Of a stretch of 43,172 nucleotides of DNA, positions 23,533-31,524 are shown piece by piece. The notes beneath the pieces are model-generated. The model was not told where the DNA came from and did no database searches. It was given only the letters and a program-made list of their open reading frames with translations. The translations under genes were made by a program, and so were the position numbers. Source of the DNA: Rhodocyclaceae bacterium. GTDB taxonomy: Bacteria; Pseudomonadota; Gammaproteobacteria; Burkholderiales; Rhodocyclaceae. The stretch lies in the NCBI GenBank assembly GCA_003963315.1, contig RXJP01000093.1:1-43172 (forward strand), given 5' to 3'. Numbering within the stretch: position 1 is the stretch's first letter; every line of letters starts with the position of its first letter.

Positions 23533-26255
23533 ACAAGAAAACCAAGAAATTAACCCTGTCCCGCATCCGTCGCGCCGATCCGATGTTGGAGCGCGAACTG
23601 AAGAACTATCCCCATCCGTTGCCCAGCCGTGAATACATCCTGCAAGTCCTGGGCGACCAGGAAGGCGTGCCGGTTTCCTTTGAGCGCCTGTGCGAATTGC
23701 TGGATGTGGAAAGCCACGAACATGAGTTGTTCCAGCGCCGTCTCGGCGCCATGGCGCGGGACGCGCAACTACTGCAAAACCGCCGCAACGACTGGCTGAT
23801 CCCGGACAAGGCCCACCTTATCCGCGGTCGCGTCCAGGGCCACGCCGACGGCTTCGGCTTCCTGGTGCCGGAAGAGGGCGGCGACGATATCTTCCTCGCC
23901 CCCAAGGAAATGGAGAAGGTGCTCCACGGCGACAAGGCCATCGTCCGCATCATCGGCGCGGATAGGCGGGGACGGCCTGAAGGAAAAGTGATCGAGGTCA
24001 CCGAGCGGGCCAATACCCGGGTAGTGGGGCGCGTGTTCCAGGAGCACGGCGTTTGGTTCGTGGTGGCGGAGAACCGCCGCATCAGCCAGGATCTCCTCGT
24101 CGCGCCGCCGCAGAAGGGCGACCGCAAGGCCCTGCATCCCAAGGACGGGCAAGTTGTGATGGTGGAAATCATCGAGCAGCCCAGCCGCCAATCCCAACCC
24201 ATCTGCCGCATTGTCGAAGTGCTGGGCAACTATGCCGACCCGGGCATGGAAATCGAGATTGCCCTGCGCAAGCACGATCTGCCTTTCGAGTTCTCCGCCG
24301 AAGCCGAGGCCCAAACCAAGAAGCTGCCCGACGCCGTGCGCAAGAGCGACTGGAAGGACCGCGAGGACATCACCAAGCTACCCCTGGTTACCATCGATAG
24401 CGAAACCGCGCGGGACTTCGACGACGCGGTGTACTGCGAACGCCAGGGCAAGGATGGCAAGGGCGGCTTCCGCCTGGTGGTGGCCATCGCCGACGTGTCC
24501 AGCTACGTCACCGCCGGCTCCGCCCTGGACCAGGACGCCTACGACCGGGGCAACTCCGTGTATTTCCCGCGCCGGGTGATTCCCATGCTGCCGGAGAAAC
24601 TCTCCAATGGCCTCTGTTCCCTCAACCCCCAGGTGGAACGCCTGTGCATGGTGTGCGACATGGCCATCGCGGCCAATGGCGAGATCAAGCGCTACCGCTT
24701 CTATCCGGCGGTGATGTTCTCCCACGCTCGCCTGACCTATACCGAAGTGGCTGCCGCCCTGTACGATCTCGACCCGGACACGCGGCGCAAACTGGCGCCC
24801 CAGCTTCCCACTCTGGAAGCCCTGGACACCCTGTTCCACCTGCTTTCCAAGGCGCGGGAAAAGCGCGGCGCCATCGACTTCGACACCCTGGAAACCCGCA
24901 TGGTGTTCGACGATCAGGGCAAGATCCAGCGCATCGAACCCTACGCCCGCAACGACGCCCACCGCCTGATCGAGGAATGCATGCTGGCGGCCAACGTCTG
25001 CGCCTCGGAATTCCTTGCCGAAAACGAGCAGGACACCCTTTACCGCATCCACGAAGGTCCCACCCCGGAACGCCTGGTGAAGCTGCGGGATTTCCTCGGT
25101 ACCTTCGGCCTCCAACTCACCGGTGGCGACAAGCCCACGGCCAAGGACTACGCCAAGCTCATGGAGCGCATCGAGAACCGTCCCGACAAGGCCCTGCTGC
25201 AAACCGTGATGCTGCGTTCATTGCGCCAGGCCATTTACAGCCCGGATAACGTGGGCCACTTCGGCCTCGCCTATGAACGCTACACCCATTTCACCTCGCC
25301 CATCCGCCGTTACCCGGATCTGCTGGTACATCGTTCCATCAAGGCCGTGTTGGCGAAGAAGAAATACCAACCCGGCGAATGGAGCGACATCGGCCTGCAC
25401 TGCTCCATGACCGAGCGCCGTGCCGACGAAGCTACCCGCGACGTGGAAAATTGGCTCAAGTGTTTCTACATGCAAGACAAGGTGGGCGAAGAGTTTGTCG
25501 GCAGCATTTCCTCCGTGGTGCCCTTCGGTATCTTCGTCGCCCTCGACGACGTCTTCGTCGAAGGCTTGGTGCACGTTTCCGAACTGGGTCGCGACTACTT
25601 CCAGTTCGATGCCACCCACCACGCCATGCTGGGAGAACGCACCGGCGTCCGCTACCGCCTGTCCGACCGGGTCAAGGTGCAGGTGATGCGGGTGGACATG
25701 AACAACAACAAGATCGACTTCCGCTTGCTGGGCGAAGCCCCGGCCAAGGTGGTTGTGGCCGCCAAGCTGGCGCCCACGCCCGAGGTCGCGCCGGCGCAGG
25801 CAAAGAAGAAGGTCGCCGTGGTCAAGAAGACGGAAAGCAGCGCTGTTGCGCCGACCAAGGCTACGGCTGCCAAGCTCGCCAAGGAGAAGCTTGCCAAAGC
25901 GGATGCCGTGAAGACAACAGTAGCAAAGGTGGGCAAGAAGGAGGAAAGCCGCAAGAGCGCCGCCAAGGTTGCGCCGGCGACGCCCTCCAAAACGACTAAA
26001 GTGTCCAAGGTCGCCGGATCATCCACGGCCAAGGCGGCGACCCCCAAGGGCGTGGCCCCTGTTGCCAAGACGCCCGCACCCCGGGCCGCTTTGTTCCAGG
26101 CACCGAAGACGCCCAGGACTGCGCCCATCGTCCCGGTCGTCGCCGTGACAGCCAAAGCTGCTGCTCCCAAGGCTAAGGCTGCGTCGGCCAAATCCTCCGC
26201 CGCCAAAGGCACTGGCAAGACATCGCCCAAGAAAGGCGCCAGCCGAAAGGCCTAA
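23526..26255 (+). CDS. rnr: Ribonuclease R
   Basis: A 909-residue 3'-5' exoribonuclease. An N-terminal winged helix (about 10-80), cold-shock OB domains (about 95-250; VRGRVQGHADGFGFLVPEEG), the RNB catalytic domain (about 280-630) with Asp residues in DSETARDFDDAV and HFTSPIRRYPDLLVHR, and an S1 domain (about 650-736) follow in order. After it comes a tail of about 170 residues made mainly of Lys, Ala, Pro, Val and Thr, longer than the basic tail of E. coli RNase R (813 residues in all). It degrades structured RNA and helps tmRNA quality control. The start is TTG at 23526 with AGGAAG about 9 bases upstream. Confidence 0.94.
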   Translation: MSNKKTKKLTLSRIRRADPMLERELKNYPHPLPSREYILQVLGDQEGVPVSFERLCELLDVESHEHELFQRRLGAMARDAQLLQNRRNDWLIPDKAHLIRGRVQGHADGFGFLVPEEGGDDIFLAPKEMEKVLHGDKAIVRIIGADRRGRPEGKVIEVTERANTRVVGRVFQEHGVWFVVAENRRISQDLLVAPPQKGDRKALHPKDGQVVMVEIIEQPSRQSQPICRIVEVLGNYADPGMEIEIALRKHDLPFEFSAEAEAQTKKLPDAVRKSDWKDREDITKLPLVTIDSETARDFDDAVYCERQGKDGKGGFRLVVAIADVSSYVTAGSALDQDAYDRGNSVYFPRRVIPMLPEKLSNGLCSLNPQVERLCMVCDMAIAANGEIKRYRFYPAVMFSHARLTYTEVAAALYDLDPDTRRKLAPQLPTLEALDTLFHLLSKAREKRGAIDFDTLETRMVFDDQGKIQRIEPYARNDAHRLIEECMLAANVCASEFLAENEQDTLYRIHEGPTPERLVKLRDFLGTFGLQLTGGDKPTAKDYAKLMERIENRPDKALLQTVMLRSLRQAIYSPDNVGHFGLAYERYTHFTSPIRRYPDLLVHRSIKAVLAKKKYQPGEWSDIGLHCSMTERRADEATRDVENWLKCFYMQDKVGEEFVGSISSVVPFGIFVALDDVFVEGLVHVSELGRDYFQFDATHHAMLGERTGVRYRLSDRVKVQVMRVDMNNNKIDFRLLGEAPAKVVVAAKLAPTPEVAPAQAKKKVAVVKKTESSAVAPTKATAAKLAKEKLAKADAVKTTVAKVGKKEESRKSAAKVAPATPSKTTKVSKVAGSSTAKAATPKGVAPVAKTPAPRAALFQAPKTPRTAPIVPVVAVTAKAAAPKAKAASAKSSAAKGTGKTSPKKGASRKA

Positions 26256-26267
26256 GGCTAGCCGTCC

Positions 26268-27110
26268 ATGCCTGCCGACCCCGCATTGGCCCGGGCCGTC
26301 GACCTCATTACCCAGGCCGACGGCCTGTTGGTGACAGCGGGAGCCGGCATGGGGGTGGATTCCGGCCTGCCGGATTTCCGCGGTCCGGAAGGTTTCTGGC
26401 GGGCCTATCCGGCCCTGGGGCGGGCGGGGCTGCGCTTCGAGCAGATCGCTGCGCCGGATAACTTCCACAGCCGCCCGGAACTGGCCTGGGGCTTCTACGG
26501 CCATCGCCTGGGGCTTTATCGGGCGACGGTGCCCCATCAAGGCTTCCACATCCTCCAGGAGATCGGCGCCTGCCTGCCCATGGGCATGGTGGTGTTCACC
26601 AGCAATGTGGACGGCCAGTTCCAGAAGGCCGGTTTCGATCCGACCCGTATCGTCGAATGCCATGGCTCCATCCATCACCTGCAATGTCTGGAAGGGTGCA
26701 GCGACGCCATCTGGTCCGCTGCCGACGTGCTGCCCGAGGTGGACGCGGACGCCTGCTCCATGACTTCCCCTTTGCCGCGTTGCCCCCGCTGCGGCGCCCT
26801 GGCCCGACCCAATATCCTGATGTTCGGTGATTGGGGCTGGATTTCCCGGCGTAGCGAAGCCCAGGAGGCCCGCGTGGACGCTTGGTGCGCGGAAGTCGGG
26901 CTGCGCCTGCTGGTGATCGAATTGGGCGCCGGCACCGCCATTCCCAGCGCCCGCCGCTACGGCGAATACCACGGTGCGGCGCTGATCCGCATCAACCCCC
27001 GTGAATCCCAGGTAAGCGGGCCGCGCCACGTGGGCCTGGCCCTGGGGGCCTTGGCCGGCATGACAGCCCTACGTGGCGGGCTGGTGGACGCCGGCTTTTT
27101 GTCCGCCTGA
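26268..27110 (+). CDS. Sir2-family NAD-dependent deacetylase (variant)
   Basis: A 280-residue sirtuin: NAD loop GAGMGVDSGLPDFRGPEGFW (residues 25-44), TSNVDGQF (111-118) in place of the usual TQNIDxLH, catalytic His132 in ECHGS, and four zinc cysteines at 140, 144, 172 and 175 (first pair Cys-x3-Cys rather than Cys-x2-Cys). The cofactor-binding Gln of TQN is Ser here. Members remove acyl groups from lysine using NAD, giving nicotinamide and O-acyl-ADP-ribose. The departures suggest an atypical clade whose substrate could differ. It starts 12 bases after the rnr stop; rlmB follows 48 bases later, so the three may be cotranscribed. Confidence 0.88.
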   Translation: MPADPALARAVDLITQADGLLVTAGAGMGVDSGLPDFRGPEGFWRAYPALGRAGLRFEQIAAPDNFHSRPELAWGFYGHRLGLYRATVPHQGFHILQEIGACLPMGMVVFTSNVDGQFQKAGFDPTRIVECHGSIHHLQCLEGCSDAIWSAADVLPEVDADACSMTSPLPRCPRCGALARPNILMFGDWGWISRRSEAQEARVDAWCAEVGLRLLVIELGAGTAIPSARRYGEYHGAALIRINPRESQVSGPRHVGLALGALAGMTALRGGLVDAGFLSA

Positions 27111-27158
27111 AAACACCGGCTGGGGTAGACTCCCGCCCTCTTCGCAAAGGAAATTTTT

Positions 27159-27902
27159 GTGGCCGATACCCGCCTGATCCACGGCTTCCACGCCGTCACC
27201 GCCAAACTGCGCCACGCCGCCGAGGACGTGAAGGAAATCTACCTGGCGGAGGACCGCAAGGACGGCCGCAGCCGCGATCTGCTCAAGCTGGCCGAGGCCC
27301 ACAACGTGCGCGTCATCCCCATGAGCATGGCCCGCCTCGACGGGCTCGCCGGCGGAGAGAGCCACCAGGGCGTGGTGGCCAAGGTGGATGCCCGCCAGCG
27401 CTACCTGACCCTGGATGACGTGCTCGACGGTCTTACCGAGCCGCCCTTGTTGCTGGTGCTGGACAGCATCACCGATCCCCACAATCTCGGCGCCTGCCTG
27501 CGGGTGGCCGATGGCGCCGGCGCCCATGCCGTGGTCGCCCCCAAGGACAAGGCCGTCGGCCTCAATGCCACCGCCATCAAGGTGGCCAGCGGCGCGGCGG
27601 ACACCGTGCCTTACATCACCGTCACCAACCTGGCCCGCAGCCTGCGGGAAATGCAGGAGCGGGGCATCTGGACCCTGGGCGCCGCCGGCGAGGCCACGAA
27701 GGACATCTACGCCATCGACCAGACCGGCCCCACCGCCTGGGTGCTGGGCGCCGAAGGCGACGGCCTGCGCCGCCTGACCCGGGAAACCTGTGACGAGCTG
27801 GCGCGCATTCCCATGCACGGCGCGGTGGAAAGCCTCAATGTTTCCGTTGCCAGCGGCGTTTGCCTGTTCGAGGCCCGTCGTCAGCGGCAAGCAAAAAAAT
27901 AG
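27159..27902 (+). CDS. rlmB: 23S rRNA (guanosine(2251)-2'-O)-methyltransferase RlmB
   Basis: A 247-residue SPOUT methyltransferase. The N-terminal L30e-like domain starts VADTRLIHGFHAVTAKLRH; the C-terminal knot has motif 1 DSITDPHNLGACLRVADGAG, motif 2 WVLGAEGDGL and motif 3 IPMHGAVESLNVSVASGVCLFE. It methylates G2251 in the P loop of 23S rRNA with S-adenosylmethionine. The start is GTG at 27159 with AAAGGAAA upstream. rnr and rlmB are neighbours in many proteobacteria; here a sirtuin gene separates them. Confidence 0.95.
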   Translation: MADTRLIHGFHAVTAKLRHAAEDVKEIYLAEDRKDGRSRDLLKLAEAHNVRVIPMSMARLDGLAGGESHQGVVAKVDARQRYLTLDDVLDGLTEPPLLLVLDSITDPHNLGACLRVADGAGAHAVVAPKDKAVGLNATAIKVASGAADTVPYITVTNLARSLREMQERGIWTLGAAGEATKDIYAIDQTGPTAWVLGAEGDGLRRLTRETCDELARIPMHGAVESLNVSVASGVCLFEARRQRQAKK

Positions 27903-27920
27903 TCAGGACAAAAGACCCTC

Positions 27921-28325
27921 ATGAGCGCCGATAAAAAGACAACGGTGTTGATCGTGGACGACAACGCCTCCACGCGCATGCTCCTGCGCGCCATCGTCCG
28001 CGAGGATGAACGCTACGTGTTGGTGGGCGAGGCCAGCAATGGCACCGATGCCATCGAGATGGCCCTGCGCCTCAAGCCCCAGATCATCTGCCTGGACAAT
28101 GTGATGCCCAAGGTCAGCGGTCTCGATGTGTTGCAGGAAGTGCGACCGCAACTACCCGGTACCGTCATCCTGATGGTGACCGGCAGCAGCGATCGGGAGA
28201 CAGTGCAGGCGGCGATCCAGAACGGCGCCAACGGCTACATCGTCAAACCCTTCAATGCCGCCCGGGTGCTGGCGGCCATGGAACACGCCACGGCGGCAAT
28301 GGATGCCAATAGCAAGGGTCAGTGA
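27921..28325 (+). CDS. Single-domain response regulator (CheY-like)
   Basis: A 134-residue receiver domain only: acidic pair Asp13-Asp14 (VLIVDDN), phosphoacceptor Asp59 (ICLDNVMP), switch Thr87 (MVTGSS) and Lys109 (YIVKPF). Features 3-D-D-T-K are all intact, so it should be phosphorylated. There is no output domain. No kinase lies next to it; the nearest is the HDOD-GAF kinase at 35425. It follows rlmB by 18 bases and might be the end of that transcript. Confidence 0.92.
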   Translation: MSADKKTTVLIVDDNASTRMLLRAIVREDERYVLVGEASNGTDAIEMALRLKPQIICLDNVMPKVSGLDVLQEVRPQLPGTVILMVTGSSDRETVQAAIQNGANGYIVKPFNAARVLAAMEHATAAMDANSKGQ

Positions 28326-28346
28326 ACCGACGCTATTGAGCACCGT

Positions 28347-28490
28347 AAAAATGAGTGACAAAACTTCGCTTTGTCGTCATCCCCGCGAAAGCGGGGATCC
28401 AGTGCCGTGACGGCAAAGGCACTAGACGTGTGCCCTTCAGGGAATTCCCGCTTCCGCGGGAATGACGCCAGTTTTTTGTCAGTCACTTTT
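28347..28490. repeat. REP/MITE-like element with two hairpins and terminal inverted repeats
   Basis: In the spacer between two convergent genes. Imperfect termini AAAAATGAGTGACAAAACT (28347-28365) and the complement of AGTTTTTTGTCAGTCACTTTT (28470-28490) flank two hairpins: ATCCCCGC/GCGGGGAT (28379-28398) and ATTCCCGC/GCGGGAAT (28444-28463). The hairpin cores belong to the common GTCATTCCCGCG palindrome class found in many proteobacteria. No transposase is coded; a non-autonomous mobile repeat is likely. It may also end transcription on both sides. Confidence 0.75.
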
Positions 28491-28497
28491 GCCGGGT

Positions 28498-29181
28498 TCA
28501 ATAGAACAAGCCCGACGCGATATTGATGGTCAAGGCCACCAGGGTGGTATTGAAGAAGAAGGCCAGCACACAATGCACCAAGCCGGTTCGGCGCATGGTG
28601 CGGCTGGTAAAGCTCACATCGGCAGTCTGCCCCGAGGTGCCGATGACGCAGGCGAAGTACAGGAAATCGCCGTAGTCCGGCGCATGGCCGCCAGGGAACT
28701 CCAGCCCGCCAGCATGGCACCGCGCCTCGGCGATGTAGTAATCGTGGGCGTAGTGCAAGGCGAACATCACCTGGGTGAAGGCCCAGGAAGAAAACACCGT
28801 CAGCGCCGCCAAGGCGATGTGGGCGTAGCGCAGGGTGCCGTGCATATCCTTCACCACCGCCAGTTCCGCCACGATGGCGCCCAGGCACATGATGGCCGCG
28901 GTGACCACCAGACCCAGCACCACCAACCTACCCTCGTCCTGCTGCAAGGCGCGGTGGCGCATGCGCTCGTGGGAAGACCAGAACATCATGCGCGCTGCCA
29001 GCAGCAGGTAAAGGCAGGCGCCCACATTCCAGGCGATGATGAGCCGCGTCACGTCGTGCATGGCCAGGGAGGAGGGCAACAGCCAAGCCGTCGCCAAACC
29101 GGCGAGGGTGCTGCCCATCAGGCGGGGGCGGGCGGTGACAATGCGTAAGAGTTTGGGCTGGGGTGGGGGCATCGTTGTCAT
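28498..29181 (-). CDS. DUF1345 domain-containing membrane protein
   Basis: A 227-residue protein with about five hydrophobic helices, including [11 protein letters not shown] and [26 protein letters not shown]. The text [37 protein letters not shown] is the DUF1345 signature. The family is inner-membrane and unassigned; a loop resembling an ion-channel pore has been noted for similar text (GTSGQT) but no transport role is shown. The ATG at 29181 has no obvious Shine-Dalgarno; a second ATG lies 3 codons on. It stands alone, convergent with the CheY-like gene. Confidence 0.88.
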   Translation of the reverse strand: MTTMPPPQPKLLRIVTARPRLMGSTLAGLATAWLLPSSLAMHDVTRLIIAWNVGACLYLLLAARMMFWSSHERMRHRALQQDEGRLVVLGLVVTAAIMCLGAIVAELAVVKDMHGTLRYAHIALAALTVFSSWAFTQVMFALHYAHDYYIAEARCHAGGLEFPGGHAPDYGDFLYFACVIGTSGQTADVSFTSRTMRRTGLVHCVLAFFFNTTLVALTINIASGLFY

Positions 29182-29328
29182 GGGCCGATATGGTCTGGGG
29201 AAGGGAACGATGGCGTTTTCAGGGAAGTGAATACTGTAACGTGAACATCGTAGCTCCCTTGCTTCGACTAATCCGGGGATAGGCTTATCAAGAGAGAGTT
29301 CGAGCAGCGGCGTTTGCAGCAGTACGCC

Positions 29329-29348
29329 CCTCCCCTGACAAGGGGAGG
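29329..29348. repeat. Inverted repeat, possibly a REP unit or terminator
   Basis: CCTCCCCT-gaca-AGGGGAGG, followed by a second imperfect copy ACGGGAGGGG. It lies about 90 bases past the dbpA stop, in a 253-base gap before DUF1345 in which I see no gene. The motif resembles repeats spread through many betaproteobacterial genomes. Confidence 0.5.
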
Positions 29349-29434
29349 ACGGGAGGGGTTACGGTTTCCCCGTTCCTTCTCGTCTTCCCCGGCATTCTTC
29401 GCGTATCAGCGTGAATATCCTGGAACGCATCGTT

Positions 29435-30835
29435 TCAGTTCTCCAGCGCCCGCACCTTCACGCTCTTGCCCTTCACCTTGCCCGCCGACAGCTTGCGCAC
29501 CGCTTCCCGGGCGATGCCGCGAGACACGGCAACATAAGTGGTCTGGTCCGTCACGGTAATCTTGCCCACTTGCTCGCGAGTGAAACCGGCTTCGCCGGTG
29601 AGGGCGCCGAGCACATCGCCGGGGCGGATTTTTTCCTTGCGTCCGCCAAGGATTTGCAGCGTGACCATGGGCGGCACTAGGGGGCTGTCGTTGCCGCTTT
29701 GCAGGGAACCCAGGGTGTGCCATTCCGGTTCGTCGCCCATCATCTGGGCAATGGCGGAGATGCGGCGCTTGTCCGCCGGGCTGCCCAGGCTCAGGGCCCA
29801 GCCGTCCTCGTCGCCACGGCCGGTGCGGCCGATGCGATGGATGTGGATTTCCGGATCGGGGGTGACGTCCACATTGATCACCGCCTCCAGTTGGGCGATG
29901 TCCAGGCCCCGCGCCGCCACATCGGTGGCCACCAGCACCGAGCAACTGCGGTTGGCGAACTGGATCAGCACCTGGTCCCGTTCCCGTTGTTCCAGGTCGC
30001 CGTTCAGGGTCAGGGCGTGGAAGCCCTGGGCGTGCAGCATCTCCAGCAAATCGCGGCACTGCTGCTTGGTATTGCAGAAGGCCAGGGTGCTCACCGGGCG
30101 GTAATGCTTGAGCAGGGTGGCCACGGCTTGCAGGCGCTCCTCATGCTTCACCTCGTAGAAGCGCTGGCGGATTTTGCTGCCCTCGTGTTTCTCCAGCAGC
30201 TTGACTTCCGTCGGCTCGTGTAGGAATTGCCGCGCCAGACGATCAATGCCTTCCGGATAGGTGGCGGAGAACAGCAGTGTCTGCCGGTTCGGCGGGCAGC
30301 GTTTGACGACGTAGACGATGTCGTCGTTGAAGCCCATGTCCAGCATGCGGTCGGCCTCGTCCAGTACCAGGATGTTGAGGGCATCCAGCTTGAGACTGCC
30401 CCGGTCCAGGTGATCCATGATGCGGCCCGGCGTACCCACTACGATATGGGCGCCGTGTTCCAGGCTGGCCATCTGCGGACGCAGGGTGGAACCGCCGACC
30501 AGGCTGAGGATCTTGATGTTGTCCTCGAAGCGGGCGAGACGGCGGATTTCCTGGGTCACCTGGTCGGCTAGCTCCCGCGTCGGGCACAGCACCAGGGCCT
30601 GCACGGCGAAGCGGCGCGGATTCAGTCGGGTGAGCAGGGGCAAGGCGAAAGCAGCCGTCTTGCCGCTGCCGGTCTTGGCCTGGGCGATCAGATCATGCCC
30701 GGCCAGGGTGACGGGCAGGCTGGCCGCCTGGATCGGCGTCATGGTCAGGTATTGCAGTTGTTGCAGAGTCGCCAGCAAGGCCGGCGAGAGGGGCAGGGCG
30801 TTGAAGGACGTGTTTGCGGGGGTGGTGTCGCTCAT
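29435..30835 (-). CDS. dbpA: ATP-dependent RNA helicase DbpA
   Basis: A 466-residue DEAD-box helicase. Motifs in order: Q motif MTPIQAASLP, Walker A AKTGSGKT, Ia PTRELADQV, GG, TPGRIMDHL, Walker B VLDEADRMLDMGF, SAT (FSATYP), IV (LAFCNT), V (VLVATDVAARGLDI), VI (HRIGRTGRG). The C-terminal DbpA RNA-binding domain (about 390-466: LQILGGRKEKIRPGDVLGAL and VTDQTTYVAVSRGIAREAVRKL) binds 23S rRNA hairpin 92 and gives specificity in 50S assembly. The start at 30835 omits 22 atypical residues that overlap the upstream gene. The upstream 160-residue gene ends 4 bases before this start. Confidence 0.95.
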   Translation of the reverse strand: MSDTTPANTSFNALPLSPALLATLQQLQYLTMTPIQAASLPVTLAGHDLIAQAKTGSGKTAAFALPLLTRLNPRRFAVQALVLCPTRELADQVTQEIRRLARFEDNIKILSLVGGSTLRPQMASLEHGAHIVVGTPGRIMDHLDRGSLKLDALNILVLDEADRMLDMGFNDDIVYVVKRCPPNRQTLLFSATYPEGIDRLARQFLHEPTEVKLLEKHEGSKIRQRFYEVKHEERLQAVATLLKHYRPVSTLAFCNTKQQCRDLLEMLHAQGFHALTLNGDLEQRERDQVLIQFANRSCSVLVATDVAARGLDIAQLEAVINVDVTPDPEIHIHRIGRTGRGDEDGWALSLGSPADKRRISAIAQMMGDEPEWHTLGSLQSGNDSPLVPPMVTLQILGGRKEKIRPGDVLGALTGEAGFTREQVGKITVTDQTTYVAVSRGIAREAVRKLSAGKVKGKSVKVRALEN

Positions 30836-30839
30836 GGTC

Positions 30840-31322
30840 TTACTTGCGCGTGCGCGCACCGGGGGCGCAGCGCCAGCGGCCTTCCACCTTGAAGTGGGCA
30901 TCGGCCTTGGGCTTGGGCATGGCCAGATTCTTCACCGGCACCTTTTTCGTCGCCTTGTGGGCTTGCACGGCATCGGCTAATTGTTGCGCGCTTAGCTCAA
31001 TGGCCGGGTGCAATTTATGGGGGAAGTAGGCCGCCAGTTTTTCCTTCACGGCGGCAATGCGCTCCGGCATCTCGGCCTTGCGCGGCTGGTCGGCCACAAT
31101 GGTCAAGGCCGGCGGCGTCAGGGTCCAGCGGTCGTTTTCGCAGAGGAGCAGGCCGTGTCGGGAAAGCTGCGCAATGGCGTTGCCCAGCTTGGATTCGTAG
31201 GGAATCAGGCCCTGGATCAGGTCGGCGGCGGCCACGATCTCCGCCAGCTCCGCCGGGCGTTTTTTTGCGCACAGGGCCGTGGCCATCAGAATGACGACAT
31301 CTACATCATGGACGGGATGCAT
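30840..31322 (-). CDS. Small winged-helix-like protein, unrecognised
   Basis: A 160-residue protein starting MHPVHDVDVVILMATALCAKKRPAEL. Residues about 10-80 alternate helices and a terminal hairpin (SKLGNAIAQLSRHGLLLCENDRWTLTPPAL) in the manner of a winged helix-turn-helix. The C-terminal third is basic (KATKKVPVKNLAMPKPKADAH, and the end RCAPGARTRK). I do not recognise the family. Its stop precedes dbpA by 4 bases, so the two are almost certainly one operon. A role with DbpA in RNA binding or in controlling dbpA is a guess. No signal peptide. Confidence 0.72.
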   Translation of the reverse strand: MHPVHDVDVVILMATALCAKKRPAELAEIVAAADLIQGLIPYESKLGNAIAQLSRHGLLLCENDRWTLTPPALTIVADQPRKAEMPERIAAVKEKLAAYFPHKLHPAIELSAQQLADAVQAHKATKKVPVKNLAMPKPKADAHFKVEGRWRCAPGARTRK

Positions 31323-31524
31323 GGAAAATCCTTTGTGAAGTGCCGCGGAACGGATGTCAGGCGGTGAAGGCGAAGGCTGAAACAGGAAGGTCCAAGGCGG
31401 TCGGCTGCGAGGGACGTGCGGGGGAGGGAGTGTACGCTAGCCGGGCCAAAGCCGATACCTTTCGGCATCGTGGAGGTGACCCGCGGAGGCTAGAATCCAA
31501 TGCTTCCCACCCCGCTTGTTACCC

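Noticed and set aside
26019-27029. A 336-codon minus-strand frame across the rnr tail and sirtuin gene
   Set aside because: The two genes on the plus strand are clear families; the reverse frame has a repetitive, biased composition.
28319-28888. A 189-residue frame across the MITE and DUF1345
   Set aside because: It is the same strand but another frame of the DUF1345 gene and crosses the repeat; no conserved text.
31322-31524. A 203-base gap tested for a hidden gene
   Set aside because: It has short hairpins and a TAGAAT but no frame with family text.
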